Shown here piece by piece: positions 56,388-64,000 of a stretch of 64,000 bases of DNA; position 1 is the first letter of the stretch, and each line of letters starts with the position of its first letter. Source of the DNA: Pseudidiomarina tainanensis (GTDB lineage Bacteria > Pseudomonadota > Gammaproteobacteria > Enterobacterales > Alteromonadaceae); NCBI RefSeq assembly GCF_004214835.1, contig NZ_PIQJ01000001.1, positions 868,001 through 932,000 on the forward strand, written 5' to 3'. Below the pieces are notes generated by a model. That model was not told the DNA's origin, did not search any database, and was given only the letters and a program-made list of their open reading frames with translations. The position numbers and the translations under genes were made by a program.

Positions 56388-57785
56388 GTGCAACAACCCA
56401 ATCATTGGTGGACCGAGTCAATCAAGCTGGCTCGACTCACTGGCCCTATTTTAATCGCGCAGCTCACACAAATGTTGATGAGCGTTGTCGATACCTTAAT
56501 GGCCGGTCGCGTGAGCGCGACTGACCTTGCCGCCGTTTCTGTTGGGGGTAGCATTTGGGTGCCGTCGACGCTAATTATTATGGGGCTTGCGCTGGCACTG
56601 GCGCCGATTATTTCGCATTTCGATGGTGCTGGAAAGCACCACAAAGTCGGCAATATGGTGCAACAGGGCATTTACACAGCCATGATTGGTGGGGTGTTAT
56701 GTTTTGCGGTAATACAAGCCGCCCCAGTTATTCTTAACGCCATGTCTGTCGAAGATGAGTTTCGTCGGGTGACGCTTGATTACCTGTTTTATGTTAGCTT
56801 CGGGATTCCAGCGCTCGTGCTGTATATGGTGTTGCGCAATTTCTGCGAAGGGCTTTCGCATACGGTGCCTTCGCTGATCATTGGGGTACTGGGCTTACTC
56901 GTTAACATTCCGGTGAACTACATCTTCATCTACGGTGAGTTCGGCATGCCGGCCCTTGGTGGTGCTGGTTGTGGCCTTGCCACCGCAATTGTTTTGTGGG
57001 TGATGGCACTGGGCATGCTGGTGTACGTGTCCGTGGTGCAGCGTTTTAAGAAATTGGCAATTTTTAAAACCTTTCATGCGCCGAATTGGGACGACATTTG
57101 GTATATCGTTCGAATTGGTTTCCCAATCGCGACCTCGATGTTTTTTGAGGTGAGCCTGTTTGCCGCAGCGGCATTGGTTATTGCGCCACTGGGTGCAACC
57201 GTGGTGGCCAGTCACCAAATTGCGTTGAATATTTCCTCGTTGGTTTACATGGTGCCTTTGAGTTTGTCGATGGCGGTTACGTTGCGCGTCGGTTTTGCCC
57301 TCGGCGCAGGTAATCCTGCGAATGCCATGCTTAGCCATAAATTGGCAACGTTTTATGGGATGACGTTTGCGGCGATCAACGGTGTGATTATGTACCTAGC
57401 GGGTGCGTGGCTTGCTGGCTTATATACTGAAGACCAAGCGGTGATTCAGTTGGCGGCAACCTTAATGGGCTTAGCGGCGATATTCACGCTCTCAGATACG
57501 TTCCAAGCCATCGCGATGGGAACCTTGCGCGGCTATAAAGACACCAAAGTGGTGATGTTTATTACCTTCGTATCGTACTGGCCATTTGGTTTAAGCTTGG
57601 GTGTTATCTTGTCATTAACCGATTGGATTGTGCCGGCGATGGGCGCTGCGGGTATGTGGATTGGCTTTATTATTGGCTTAAGCTGCGCTGCCGTGTTGTT
57701 AAGCTGGCGACTGCTGGTTGTCAGTCGCCGTTACAAAGTTGCTCATGCAGCAAACTTTAGTGAGTCAGCAACAATTCAAGACTGA
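56388..57785 (+). CDS. MATE-family efflux transporter
   Basis: 465 residues from the GTG at 56388, which has an AGGAG box 7 bases upstream. It has about 12 membrane helices. The N-terminal LTGPILIAQLTQMLMSVVDTLMAGRVSATDLAAVSVG is typical of NorM-like multidrug/Na+ or H+ antiporters. The substrate is unknown. Its end overlaps the convergent hisIE gene by 10 bases, so antisense overlap of the two transcripts is unavoidable unless termination occurs inside genes. Confidence 0.92.
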   Translation: MQQPNHWWTESIKLARLTGPILIAQLTQMLMSVVDTLMAGRVSATDLAAVSVGGSIWVPSTLIIMGLALALAPIISHFDGAGKHHKVGNMVQQGIYTAMIGGVLCFAVIQAAPVILNAMSVEDEFRRVTLDYLFYVSFGIPALVLYMVLRNFCEGLSHTVPSLIIGVLGLLVNIPVNYIFIYGEFGMPALGGAGCGLATAIVLWVMALGMLVYVSVVQRFKKLAIFKTFHAPNWDDIWYIVRIGFPIATSMFFEVSLFAAAALVIAPLGATVVASHQIALNISSLVYMVPLSLSMAVTLRVGFALGAGNPANAMLSHKLATFYGMTFAAINGVIMYLAGAWLAGLYTEDQAVIQLAATLMGLAAIFTLSDTFQAIAMGTLRGYKDTKVVMFITFVSYWPFGLSLGVILSLTDWIVPAMGAAGMWIGFIIGLSCAAVLLSWRLLVVSRRYKVAHAANFSESATIQD

Positions 57786-58390
57786 TGCCGTTGGTGTAAT
57801 ACCTCAAGCACGTCATTTAAGCTTAAGTCGCGGGCTGCTAGTGTCACCATCAAATGATACAGCAAGTCCGCGCTTTCATTGAGCAACTCTTTATCATCGC
57901 CGGCGGCAGCTGCTAGTGCCACCTCAACACCTTCTTCGCCAACTTTTTGCGCAGCTCGTTTCACTCCTTCGGCAAATAACGAGGCGGTATAGCTACTATC
58001 GACTGGTGCACCACGACGTGACTCAATGGTATCCATCAAACGCTGTAACATTGGTTGCGATTGCGCATCGGTAAAACAGCTACGGGTACCCAAATGACAA
58101 GTCGGGCCGGTCGGTTTCACGAGCACGAGCAAACTGTCCTGGTCACAATCCGTATGCACACTGACTAAAGTCAACGTATTGCCTGAGCTTTCACCTTTGG
58201 TCCATAACCGTTGCTTAGAGCGACTGAAAAACGTCACTTGTTGCGTATTTAAGGTTTGCTGCAAGGCATCTGTGTTCATATAGCCTTGCATTAAAATTTC
58301 ACCACTCAGCGCGTGCTGAACAATAGCCGGCAGCAAGTCATCACCTTTGGCGAAATTAACTGCATCGATGTTTGTTTGATTAATCCGCAT
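57776..58390 (-). CDS. hisI: Bifunctional phosphoribosyl-AMP cyclohydrolase/PR-ATP pyrophosphatase
   Basis: 204 residues. The N-terminal cyclohydrolase domain (about 1-115) has WTKGESSGNTL, the metal-binding DCDQDSLL and CHLGTRSCF. The C-terminal pyrophosphatase domain (about 120-204) has KVGEEGVEVALAA. It carries out steps 2 and 3 of histidine synthesis and is the last gene of the his operon, 21 bases after hisF. Confidence 0.96.
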   Translation of the reverse strand: MRINQTNIDAVNFAKGDDLLPAIVQHALSGEILMQGYMNTDALQQTLNTQQVTFFSRSKQRLWTKGESSGNTLTLVSVHTDCDQDSLLVLVKPTGPTCHLGTRSCFTDAQSQPMLQRLMDTIESRRGAPVDSSYTASLFAEGVKRAAQKVGEEGVEVALAAAAGDDKELLNESADLLYHLMVTLAARDLSLNDVLEVLHQRHQS

Positions 58391-58411
58391 CTTGTTCTCC
58401 TTGGCGCCAGA

Positions 58412-59188
58412 TTACACCGGCCGAATGGCAATGCCTGCCTGCTGTAACGATTGTTTTAACGCTTTGATTTCAATAATTCCTTTATGAAATACCGAAGCGG
58501 CGAGGGCACCGTCAACATCAGCCTGCGCAAAGACTTGCTCGAAATGCTCAATGCTGCCAGCGCCACCAGAAGCAATCAGCGGTACCGGGCAATCCGCACG
58601 CATCAGTTGCAGTTGTTCAATATCATAGCCTTTGCGCACACCGTCTTGGTTCATGCAGTTCAACACGATTTCACCAGCGCCACGCGCGACAACTTCGCGC
58701 AACCAATCACGGGTTTGCCATGCTGTTTTTTGTGTGCGTGTTTCATCACCGGTAAATTGATACACCTCATAGGTGTTGGTTTCCGCGTTATAGAAGCTAT
58801 CAATGCCTATCACAATACATTGCTGACCAAACTCCTCAACCAGCGTGTTGATCAGGTTTGGGTCGCGCAGAGCTGGCGAATTAATCGATATTTTGTCCGC
58901 GCCCATGGCTAAGATCTCTTGTGCTTGGGCAACTGAACTTATACCACCGGCAACGGTGAACGGGATATCGATGAGTCGAGCAATGCGCTCCACCCAAGAT
59001 TTGTCGACCACGCGCGCGTCAGAACTTGCCGTAATATCATAAAACACGAGTTCATCAGCACCGGCTTGTGCATAGCGTTCAGCTAATGGTTCGATTGCGC
59101 CAATCACTTCGTGATTACGAAATTGTACGCCCTTGACCACTTCTCCGTGACGAACATCCAGACAGGGAATTATGCGTTTGGCCAGCAT
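58412..59188 (-). CDS. hisF: Imidazole glycerol phosphate synthase cyclase subunit
   Basis: 258 residues (beta/alpha)8 barrel. Catalytic Asp in [15 protein letters not shown] (residue 11) and second Asp in VIGIDSFY, with phosphate loops VAGGISS and ASGGAGS. It makes IGP and AICAR with ammonia from HisH. It overlaps hisA by 19 bases. Confidence 0.97.
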   Translation of the reverse strand: MLAKRIIPCLDVRHGEVVKGVQFRNHEVIGAIEPLAERYAQAGADELVFYDITASSDARVVDKSWVERIARLIDIPFTVAGGISSVAQAQEILAMGADKISINSPALRDPNLINTLVEEFGQQCIVIGIDSFYNAETNTYEVYQFTGDETRTQKTAWQTRDWLREVVARGAGEIVLNCMNQDGVRKGYDIEQLQLMRADCPVPLIASGGAGSIEHFEQVFAQADVDGALAASVFHKGIIEIKALKQSLQQAGIAIRPV

Positions 59189-59907
59189 TGTAGCGCCTCC
59201 GTTAAGGTGAATTTACCCGTCAGTAAGGCTTTGCCAAGAATCACTGAGTCACAATTGATGGCTTGCAATGCTGTTAAGTCGTCAAGGCTAGCGACACCAC
59301 CTGATGCTTGAAATTGGAGCTGCGGGTACTGTTGTTTCAGCTGTTCGTATAACGCAACATTGGTGCCCGTGAGCATACCGTCGCGACTGATATCAGTACA
59401 CAAGACATGACGTAAGCCAAAGGGTAAATAGCCATCAATCAGCTCGGTTAACGTGGTATTAGAAGTTTCTTGCCAGCCATGGGTGGCCACATAAGCCACG
59501 CCCTGATCATCAATGTTCACATCGAGCGCTAACACAATCGCATCGGGACCGAATTCTTGTAGCCAATGTTGTACCAGTTTCGGTTCACGCACTGCAACTG
59601 AGCCCACAACGGCGCGTTGCACACCCGCTGCGAACAATTGCTTGAGGTCGTGTTGCGTACGAATGCCGCCACCCACTTGAACGTTCATGTTGGTATTCGA
59701 GGTTATTTTTTTCAGAAGTTCGAGTTGGCGCTTCGAGGTGTCGCGCGCGCCATCTAGGTCAACTAAATGCAACCATTGTGCGCCAGCTTCTTCGTAGGCA
59801 TTAACCAACGTTAATGGATTACTCGAATAGGTTGTCTGGCGAGCGAAGTCACCTTGCTGCAAACGCACAACTTCGCCGTTAATTAAATCAAGCGCGGGTA
59901 TCAGCAT
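59170..59907 (-). CDS. hisA: ProFAR isomerase
   Basis: 245-residue barrel related to HisF. Catalytic Asp8 in [15 protein letters not shown] and the second Asp in [14 protein letters not shown], with phosphate loops VGGGIR and [10 protein letters not shown]. It performs the fourth his step. It overlaps hisH by 20 bases. Confidence 0.97.
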   Translation of the reverse strand: MLIPALDLINGEVVRLQQGDFARQTTYSSNPLTLVNAYEEAGAQWLHLVDLDGARDTSKRQLELLKKITSNTNMNVQVGGGIRTQHDLKQLFAAGVQRAVVGSVAVREPKLVQHWLQEFGPDAIVLALDVNIDDQGVAYVATHGWQETSNTTLTELIDGYLPFGLRHVLCTDISRDGMLTGTNVALYEQLKQQYPQLQFQASGGVASLDDLTALQAINCDSVILGKALLTGKFTLTEALQCWPNA

Positions 59908-60505
59908 CAGTTAACTCCAAAAAATTTTTCAATAGTTGCGCACCAGCTTTACCGGAGCGCTCTGGGTGAAATTGCGCACCAAAATAGTTGTGGTGGCGAA
60001 TCATCGCAGCAAACTCTTGGCCATATTGGCATTGCGCGATGGTTGATTGGTCTTTGGCCACGGCAAAGCTATGTACAAAATAGAACCAAGCTTCCGCATC
60101 CATATTCTTTAAAAGCGGGTTGTCGTCGACCGCAGTCACGGTGTTCCAACCCATATGCGGCAACGGTAAGTCGCCGGCTTGCAAACGTACTGTTTGCGCT
60201 GGAATAACTCCCAAGCAGTTCACTTCGCCTTCGGCTGACCAGTCGGTGAGCAACTGCATGCCGAGACAGATACCGAGCACCGGTTGCTGCAAATCCCTTA
60301 GGGTTTCAACCAATTCCAGCTTTTGTAGATTACGCATCGCTGCTTGCGCGGTGCCTACGCCTGGCAAAATCACTTTATCCGCAGCCGCGATTCGTGCCGC
60401 ATCGGCAGTCACTTCTGGTTTGACTCCCAGACGCTCAAAAGCAAAGCGTACCGAGCTTAAGTTCGCACAGGCGGTATCGACAATCACTAAGTTTGTTGCG
60501 CTCAT
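59888..60505 (-). CDS. hisH: Imidazole glycerol phosphate synthase glutaminase subunit
   Basis: 205 residues. A class I glutamine amidotransferase with nucleophile Cys in [11 protein letters not shown] (about residue 79), His and Glu in AQFHPERSG, and the oxyanion PGVGTAQ. It delivers ammonia to HisF. The start overlaps hisB in ATGA. Confidence 0.97.
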   Translation of the reverse strand: MSATNLVIVDTACANLSSVRFAFERLGVKPEVTADAARIAAADKVILPGVGTAQAAMRNLQKLELVETLRDLQQPVLGICLGMQLLTDWSAEGEVNCLGVIPAQTVRLQAGDLPLPHMGWNTVTAVDDNPLLKNMDAEAWFYFVHSFAVAKDQSTIAQCQYGQEFAAMIRHHNYFGAQFHPERSGKAGAQLLKNFLELTDADTRA

Positions 60506-61587
60506 GCCAACATTCCCTTACTTGATGGAAGTTCGTCACTAGCGCCCCGAGCAATCGCTTGCCGTAACGCGCGGCCGAAAACTTTGAACAAACTTTCTAC
60601 CTGGTGGTGCGCATTGCCTTCAGTGGTGCTCAAGTGAAGTGAAATCGCCATCGCATCGCTGAGTGAGCGGAAGAAGTGGCTGACCATCTCCGTCGACAGT
60701 TCGCCAACATTGTCGCGACTAAACTCAGCTTGCCACTGCAAATATGGACGACCCGACAAGTCGATTAAACACTCAGCGCGGCACTCATCCATCGGCAGGG
60801 CAAAGCCAAAACGGCCAATACCCCGCTTATCGCCCAACGCTTGGCGCAGTGCTTGGCCAAACGCTAAGGCCGTGTCTTCAACCGTGTGGTGTTCATCAAT
60901 GTGCAAATCACCTTTAACTTCAAGAGCTAATGAGAAGCCACCGTGAGTCGCAATTTGCTCCAACATGTGATCAAAAAAGCCAATGCCGGTGTGAATACGA
61001 ATCGGTTGTGACTTATCGAGATCAACCGCTACGTTGATATCGGTTTCGCGCGTGGTGCGCTGCACTTCGGCGGTCCGCGGGCGTTGAATCAGCGTATGAC
61101 CGATGGCTTGCCAATTATTATCAGCACGGTCATAACGAATGCCTTGAATCCCCATGTTTTCAGCAAGCTGCATATCGGTTTCACGGTCACCAATCACGTA
61201 AGAATCGGTAAAATCAACTTTGCCTTGCACGAGATAGTCACGCACCAAACCAAGCTTCGGTTTACGGCACGAACAATTATCTTCATCGAAGTGTGGACAA
61301 ATGAGTACGTCATCAAAACGCACACCTTGCGACTTAAAAATTGCCATCATCAAGTCATGCGGTGCGTCGAAATCAGCTTGCGGAAAACTATCGGTACCCA
61401 AGCCATCTTGATTGGATACCATGACCAAGCGGTAGCCTTTGTTTTGCAACGCTAACAACGTTGGAATCACTTGTGGTTCAAAGACTAACTTAGCAACGCT
61501 ATCGAGTTGTTTATCAATCGGTGGCTCTTCAACCAGCGTACCATCGCGATCAATAAACAAAATTTTCTGTGGGCTGGTTGAACTCAT
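60502..61587 (-). CDS. hisB: Bifunctional histidinol-phosphatase/IGP dehydratase
   Basis: 361 residues. The N-terminal HAD phosphatase (about 1-165) has the FIDRDGTL nucleophile motif and a zinc site, [15 protein letters not shown]. The C-terminal dehydratase (about 168-361) has [21 protein letters not shown] and [13 protein letters not shown]. The fused form is the enteric-type HisB. It overlaps hisC and hisH in ATGA junctions. Confidence 0.97.
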   Translation of the reverse strand: MSSTSPQKILFIDRDGTLVEEPPIDKQLDSVAKLVFEPQVIPTLLALQNKGYRLVMVSNQDGLGTDSFPQADFDAPHDLMMAIFKSQGVRFDDVLICPHFDEDNCSCRKPKLGLVRDYLVQGKVDFTDSYVIGDRETDMQLAENMGIQGIRYDRADNNWQAIGHTLIQRPRTAEVQRTTRETDINVAVDLDKSQPIRIHTGIGFFDHMLEQIATHGGFSLALEVKGDLHIDEHHTVEDTALAFGQALRQALGDKRGIGRFGFALPMDECRAECLIDLSGRPYLQWQAEFSRDNVGELSTEMVSHFFRSLSDAMAISLHLSTTEGNAHHQVESLFKVFGRALRQAIARGASDELPSSKGMLA

Positions 61588-62678
61588 GGCAATACCTCCA
61601 TTAACTGCTGCATTTCGGCTTCGCTACCGATACTTACTCGGACACTATTATTGAGTCCGCGCTGCGATGATTGATTACGAATTAACACACCGCCGAGGCG
61701 ACATTGCTCAACCAATTGCTCGGCATTATCAACGTCGAGCAATACGAAGTTGGTGCAGCTTGGCCAAACTTTCTTCACCCACGGCTTTGCTGAAATTGCT
61801 TGGATGAAGGCGAGGCGTTGCGCCGTAGTTGTCGCAAGTTCTTGTTGCATCGCGGAAACCCCTTGCTGAGACAGGGCTCGCTCGGCAATATCTAAACAGG
61901 GTTGTGGCATTGGGTAAGGCGCAATGACTTTGCGTAATACCTCAATGATATCGCTGTTTGCCAAGGCAAAGCCGCAACGTATGGCAGCTAGACCAAAGGC
62001 TTTCGAGAGCGTACGCATCACCACCAATTGTGGGTACTTCGCGAGCCACTGGGTGATGTGATTGAGCGGTTGCACGTTACTTTGTGCGGCAAATTCAATA
62101 TAGGCCTCGTCAACTACAACCAAAGCTTGCTCACCGACGCCGACAATCAGGCGCTCGAGCTCCGCCAAGTTCACGTTGTTACCAAGCGGGTTGGATGGAT
62201 TACAAACAAACACTAACTTGATTTGTTGTTGGCTGCTGGTAAACGCGCGCAGCATTTCATCTACGTTTAATTGCAAGGAGCCATCAGTTGCACTCATCAG
62301 TGGCACATCAACCACACCAGCGCCTTGGGTTTGCGCGCTGATGGCGTACATACCGTATGTGGGGGTGGTGATCATAATCGCATCTTGCTGTGGCTCGCAG
62401 AAACTACGAATCAATAAATCGATGGCTTCGTCACTACCACGGCAGCTCAATACCTGATCGACATTCACTTGTGCATAGTTTGCATACGCTTGATTGAGCG
62501 CCGCACTTTGAAAACTCGGATACCGATTCAATTGTGTTTCATTGGCGGCTAGAGCCGGTGTTGTTGGCGCTTCATTCGCATTCAACCAAACTGCGCCACC
62601 ACTCATGCTTCGGCGTGCTGAAGCATAAGGCGTTAAGACAGCTAAGTGTGCACGCTGTAAAGATGCCGCTATGGTCAT
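61584..62678 (-). CDS. hisC: Histidinol-phosphate aminotransferase
   Basis: 364 residues. A PLP fold-type I enzyme: [10 protein letters not shown] substrate segment, [22 protein letters not shown], the PLP lysine in [10 protein letters not shown] (about residue 222) and RCGFALAN. It overlaps hisD and hisB by 4 bases each. Confidence 0.97.
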   Translation of the reverse strand: MTIAASLQRAHLAVLTPYASARRSMSGGAVWLNANEAPTTPALAANETQLNRYPSFQSAALNQAYANYAQVNVDQVLSCRGSDEAIDLLIRSFCEPQQDAIMITTPTYGMYAISAQTQGAGVVDVPLMSATDGSLQLNVDEMLRAFTSSQQQIKLVFVCNPSNPLGNNVNLAELERLIVGVGEQALVVVDEAYIEFAAQSNVQPLNHITQWLAKYPQLVVMRTLSKAFGLAAIRCGFALANSDIIEVLRKVIAPYPMPQPCLDIAERALSQQGVSAMQQELATTTAQRLAFIQAISAKPWVKKVWPSCTNFVLLDVDNAEQLVEQCRLGGVLIRNQSSQRGLNNSVRVSIGSEAEMQQLMEVLP

Positions 62679-63973
62679 GACTGATTCTCCAAACGAATGC
62701 TAACGGCGCGCGCGTGCGCTCTTAAGCCTTCAGTTTCCGCCAAAGTAATAATGGCCTTACTGAGTTGCGCTAAACCTTGTTTTGTGACGGTTTGCGTGGT
62801 GTAGCGGCGATAGAAATCTAATAAACCTAAGCTGCTGTAGTTCCGTGCAAAGCCATACGTCGGCAACACATGATTGGTTCCGGTTGCATAGTCACCACCG
62901 GACTCTGGCGTGTAGTGACCAACAAAAATCGAGCCCGCCAAGGAAAGTTGAGCCAAATACTGTTCGGCATCGTCTAATTGCACCGATAAGTGTTCAGGCG
63001 CATACCGTTGGCTGATTTCGCAAGCTTGTTCAAGTGAATCGGCTTGAATCAATGAGCTTTGTTCGAGGGCTTTGCGCGCTGTTGCAGCACGCGGAAGTAC
63101 TTCGAGTTGTTGCTCAAGGGCGCTTTGGGTTGCACTAATTAATGCTGCACTGGGGCTCACCAAAATCACTTGTGAATCAGCGCCGTGTTCCGCTTGCGAC
63201 AATAAATCAGCCGCGACAAAAGCAGGATTAGCAGTATCATCAGCAATCACCAATAACTCGGATGGGCCCGCCGGCATATCAATGGCCGGACCGCCACTGC
63301 GTTGAGCAACCTGCTGTTTGGCCGCTGTCACATAGCTATTGCCTGGGCCAAATATCTTCGCCACTGGCGCGATACTCTCGGTACCTAGCGCAAGCGCGGC
63401 AATCGCTTGAGCACCACCACAGCAATACACTTCGGTAATACCGCATTTTTGCGCAACATACATCAGAGCAGGGCTGAGCTCACCATTGCTATCCGGTGGG
63501 CTGACTAAAACGCGCCGAGGATTGTTGGCAATCTGCGCTGGTACCCCAAGCATCAATGCGGTGGATGGTAATACGGCTGTACCGCCCGGAATATAAAGAC
63601 CCACTGCAGTTAATGCTTCGAAACGTTGCGTGCAGACAACGCCTGGCGCAGTTTCTACACTGATGTCCTGAGGCTGTTGTTGCAGGTGAAACGTACGAAT
63701 CGTTTCATAGGCAGTATCAATCGCCTGCTTTATGTCAGCTGAAAGTTGTTCAGCACGTTCAGCAATTTTAGCCTCGCTATATCGTAGTTTGCTCAAATTC
63801 TCGCAATCAAACTGACGGGTATATCGTAATACCGCTGCATCGCCTTCATTGGCAACCGCATCAATAATTGCCGCCACTTGTTGTTGCAGCTCGGCAGACT
63901 GGCTTTGGGCCGGTCGTGCCAATATTTCGGCTTGCTGTTGGTCGGTAAGTTGTGACCATTGAAATGCGCGCAT
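62675..63973 (-). CDS. hisD: Histidinol dehydrogenase
   Basis: 432 residues. It carries the two NAD-dependent oxidations to histidine. Family motifs are GLYIPGGTAVLPSTALMLGVPAQ, GGAQAIAALALGT, GPGNSYVTAAKQQV, DMPAGPSELLVIAD and the zinc-site AEHGADSQVILVS. It starts 3 bases after the hisG stop. Confidence 0.97.
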   Translation of the reverse strand: MRAFQWSQLTDQQQAEILARPAQSQSAELQQQVAAIIDAVANEGDAAVLRYTRQFDCENLSKLRYSEAKIAERAEQLSADIKQAIDTAYETIRTFHLQQQPQDISVETAPGVVCTQRFEALTAVGLYIPGGTAVLPSTALMLGVPAQIANNPRRVLVSPPDSNGELSPALMYVAQKCGITEVYCCGGAQAIAALALGTESIAPVAKIFGPGNSYVTAAKQQVAQRSGGPAIDMPAGPSELLVIADDTANPAFVAADLLSQAEHGADSQVILVSPSAALISATQSALEQQLEVLPRAATARKALEQSSLIQADSLEQACEISQRYAPEHLSVQLDDAEQYLAQLSLAGSIFVGHYTPESGGDYATGTNHVLPTYGFARNYSSLGLLDFYRRYTTQTVTKQGLAQLSKAIITLAETEGLRAHARAVSIRLENQS

Positions 63974-63976
63974 GCT

Positions 63977-64000
63977 TTACCCCATCATCTTCTCAATAGG
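63977..64000 (-). CDS. hisG: ATP phosphoribosyltransferase, last codons only
   Basis: The minus strand entering the window reads Pro-Ile-Glu-Lys-Met-Met-Gly-stop, matching the usual PIEKMM C-terminus of long-form HisG, and sits directly before hisD as expected. The gene is cut by the window edge. Confidence 0.85.
   Translation of the reverse strand, partial: PIEKMMG

Overview
The window is chromosomal DNA of a gammaproteobacterium. Several gene orders match the enteric/alteromonad core: prs-ispE-lolB divergent from hemA-prfA-prmC-sirB2-sirB1-kdsA; apt-dnaX-ybaB-recR-htpG-adk; and hisGDCBHAFI. The moderate GC content, a PsrA-type regulator beside fadE, a RibB-RibX hybrid, a DUF3450/TtpC/ExbB/ExbD/TonB/TPR operon and a stand-alone kynA together suggest Alteromonadales, perhaps Idiomarinaceae. 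That placement is inference. I saw no insertion sequence, prophage, integron or CRISPR array. Coding density is very high and only two gaps exceed 300 bases.

Layout. 1-3.1 kb: elongator tRNA-Met, a SIMPL protein, a short-chain dehydrogenase and fumC, all on the minus strand. 3.2-7.5 kb: a four-gene plus-strand set (periplasmic cupredoxin-like protein, GGDEF/EAL protein, DUF3034 outer-membrane protein, secreted truncated globin) that looks like one envelope redox/signalling module. 7.5-9.8 kb: YfcC-type carrier and a sulfurtransferase. 9.9-14.8 kb (minus): ychF, pth, rplY, prs, ispE, lolB. 14.9-22.2 kb (plus): hemA, prfA, prmC, an orphan receiver protein, sirB2, sirB1, a DUF819 protein and kdsA. 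22.2-27.7 kb: an unknown membrane-anchored protein, psrA-fadE and ettA. 27.9-31.8 kb: glyA, nrdR, ribD, ribB-X. 31.8-35.7 kb (minus): rlmG, ppiA, ampG, panE in a tight operon. 35.8-39.4 kb: a ketoacyl synthase III and crotonase pair, the 4.5S RNA, kynA and a short PriC-like protein.

39.4-47.1 kb holds the most distinctive region. A complete TonB2-type energy-transduction operon ends at a strong terminator and is followed by a RiPP (ribosomally made, modified peptide) locus of the HvfABC/bufferin class. It comprises a secreted precursor with nine EGKCG motifs in three triplets, an MNIO (DUF692) iron enzyme whose start lies inside the precursor gene, and a DUF2063 partner. A previously easy-to-miss 41-residue membrane protein follows. 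Related systems make oxazolone/thioamide or thiooxazole groups that bind copper.

47-57.8 kb: a CheY-like protein, apt, dnaX with an A10 slippage site predicted to give both tau and gamma, ybaB, recR, htpG behind a near-perfect sigma-32 promoter, adk with a structured leader, then MAPEG, alpha/beta hydrolase, cysteine desulfurase and MATE genes in an overlapping run. 57.8-64 kb (minus): the his operon, entering at the last eight codons of hisG. Intergenic regions carry a small set of inverted or tandem repeats built from AT-rich seven-base words.
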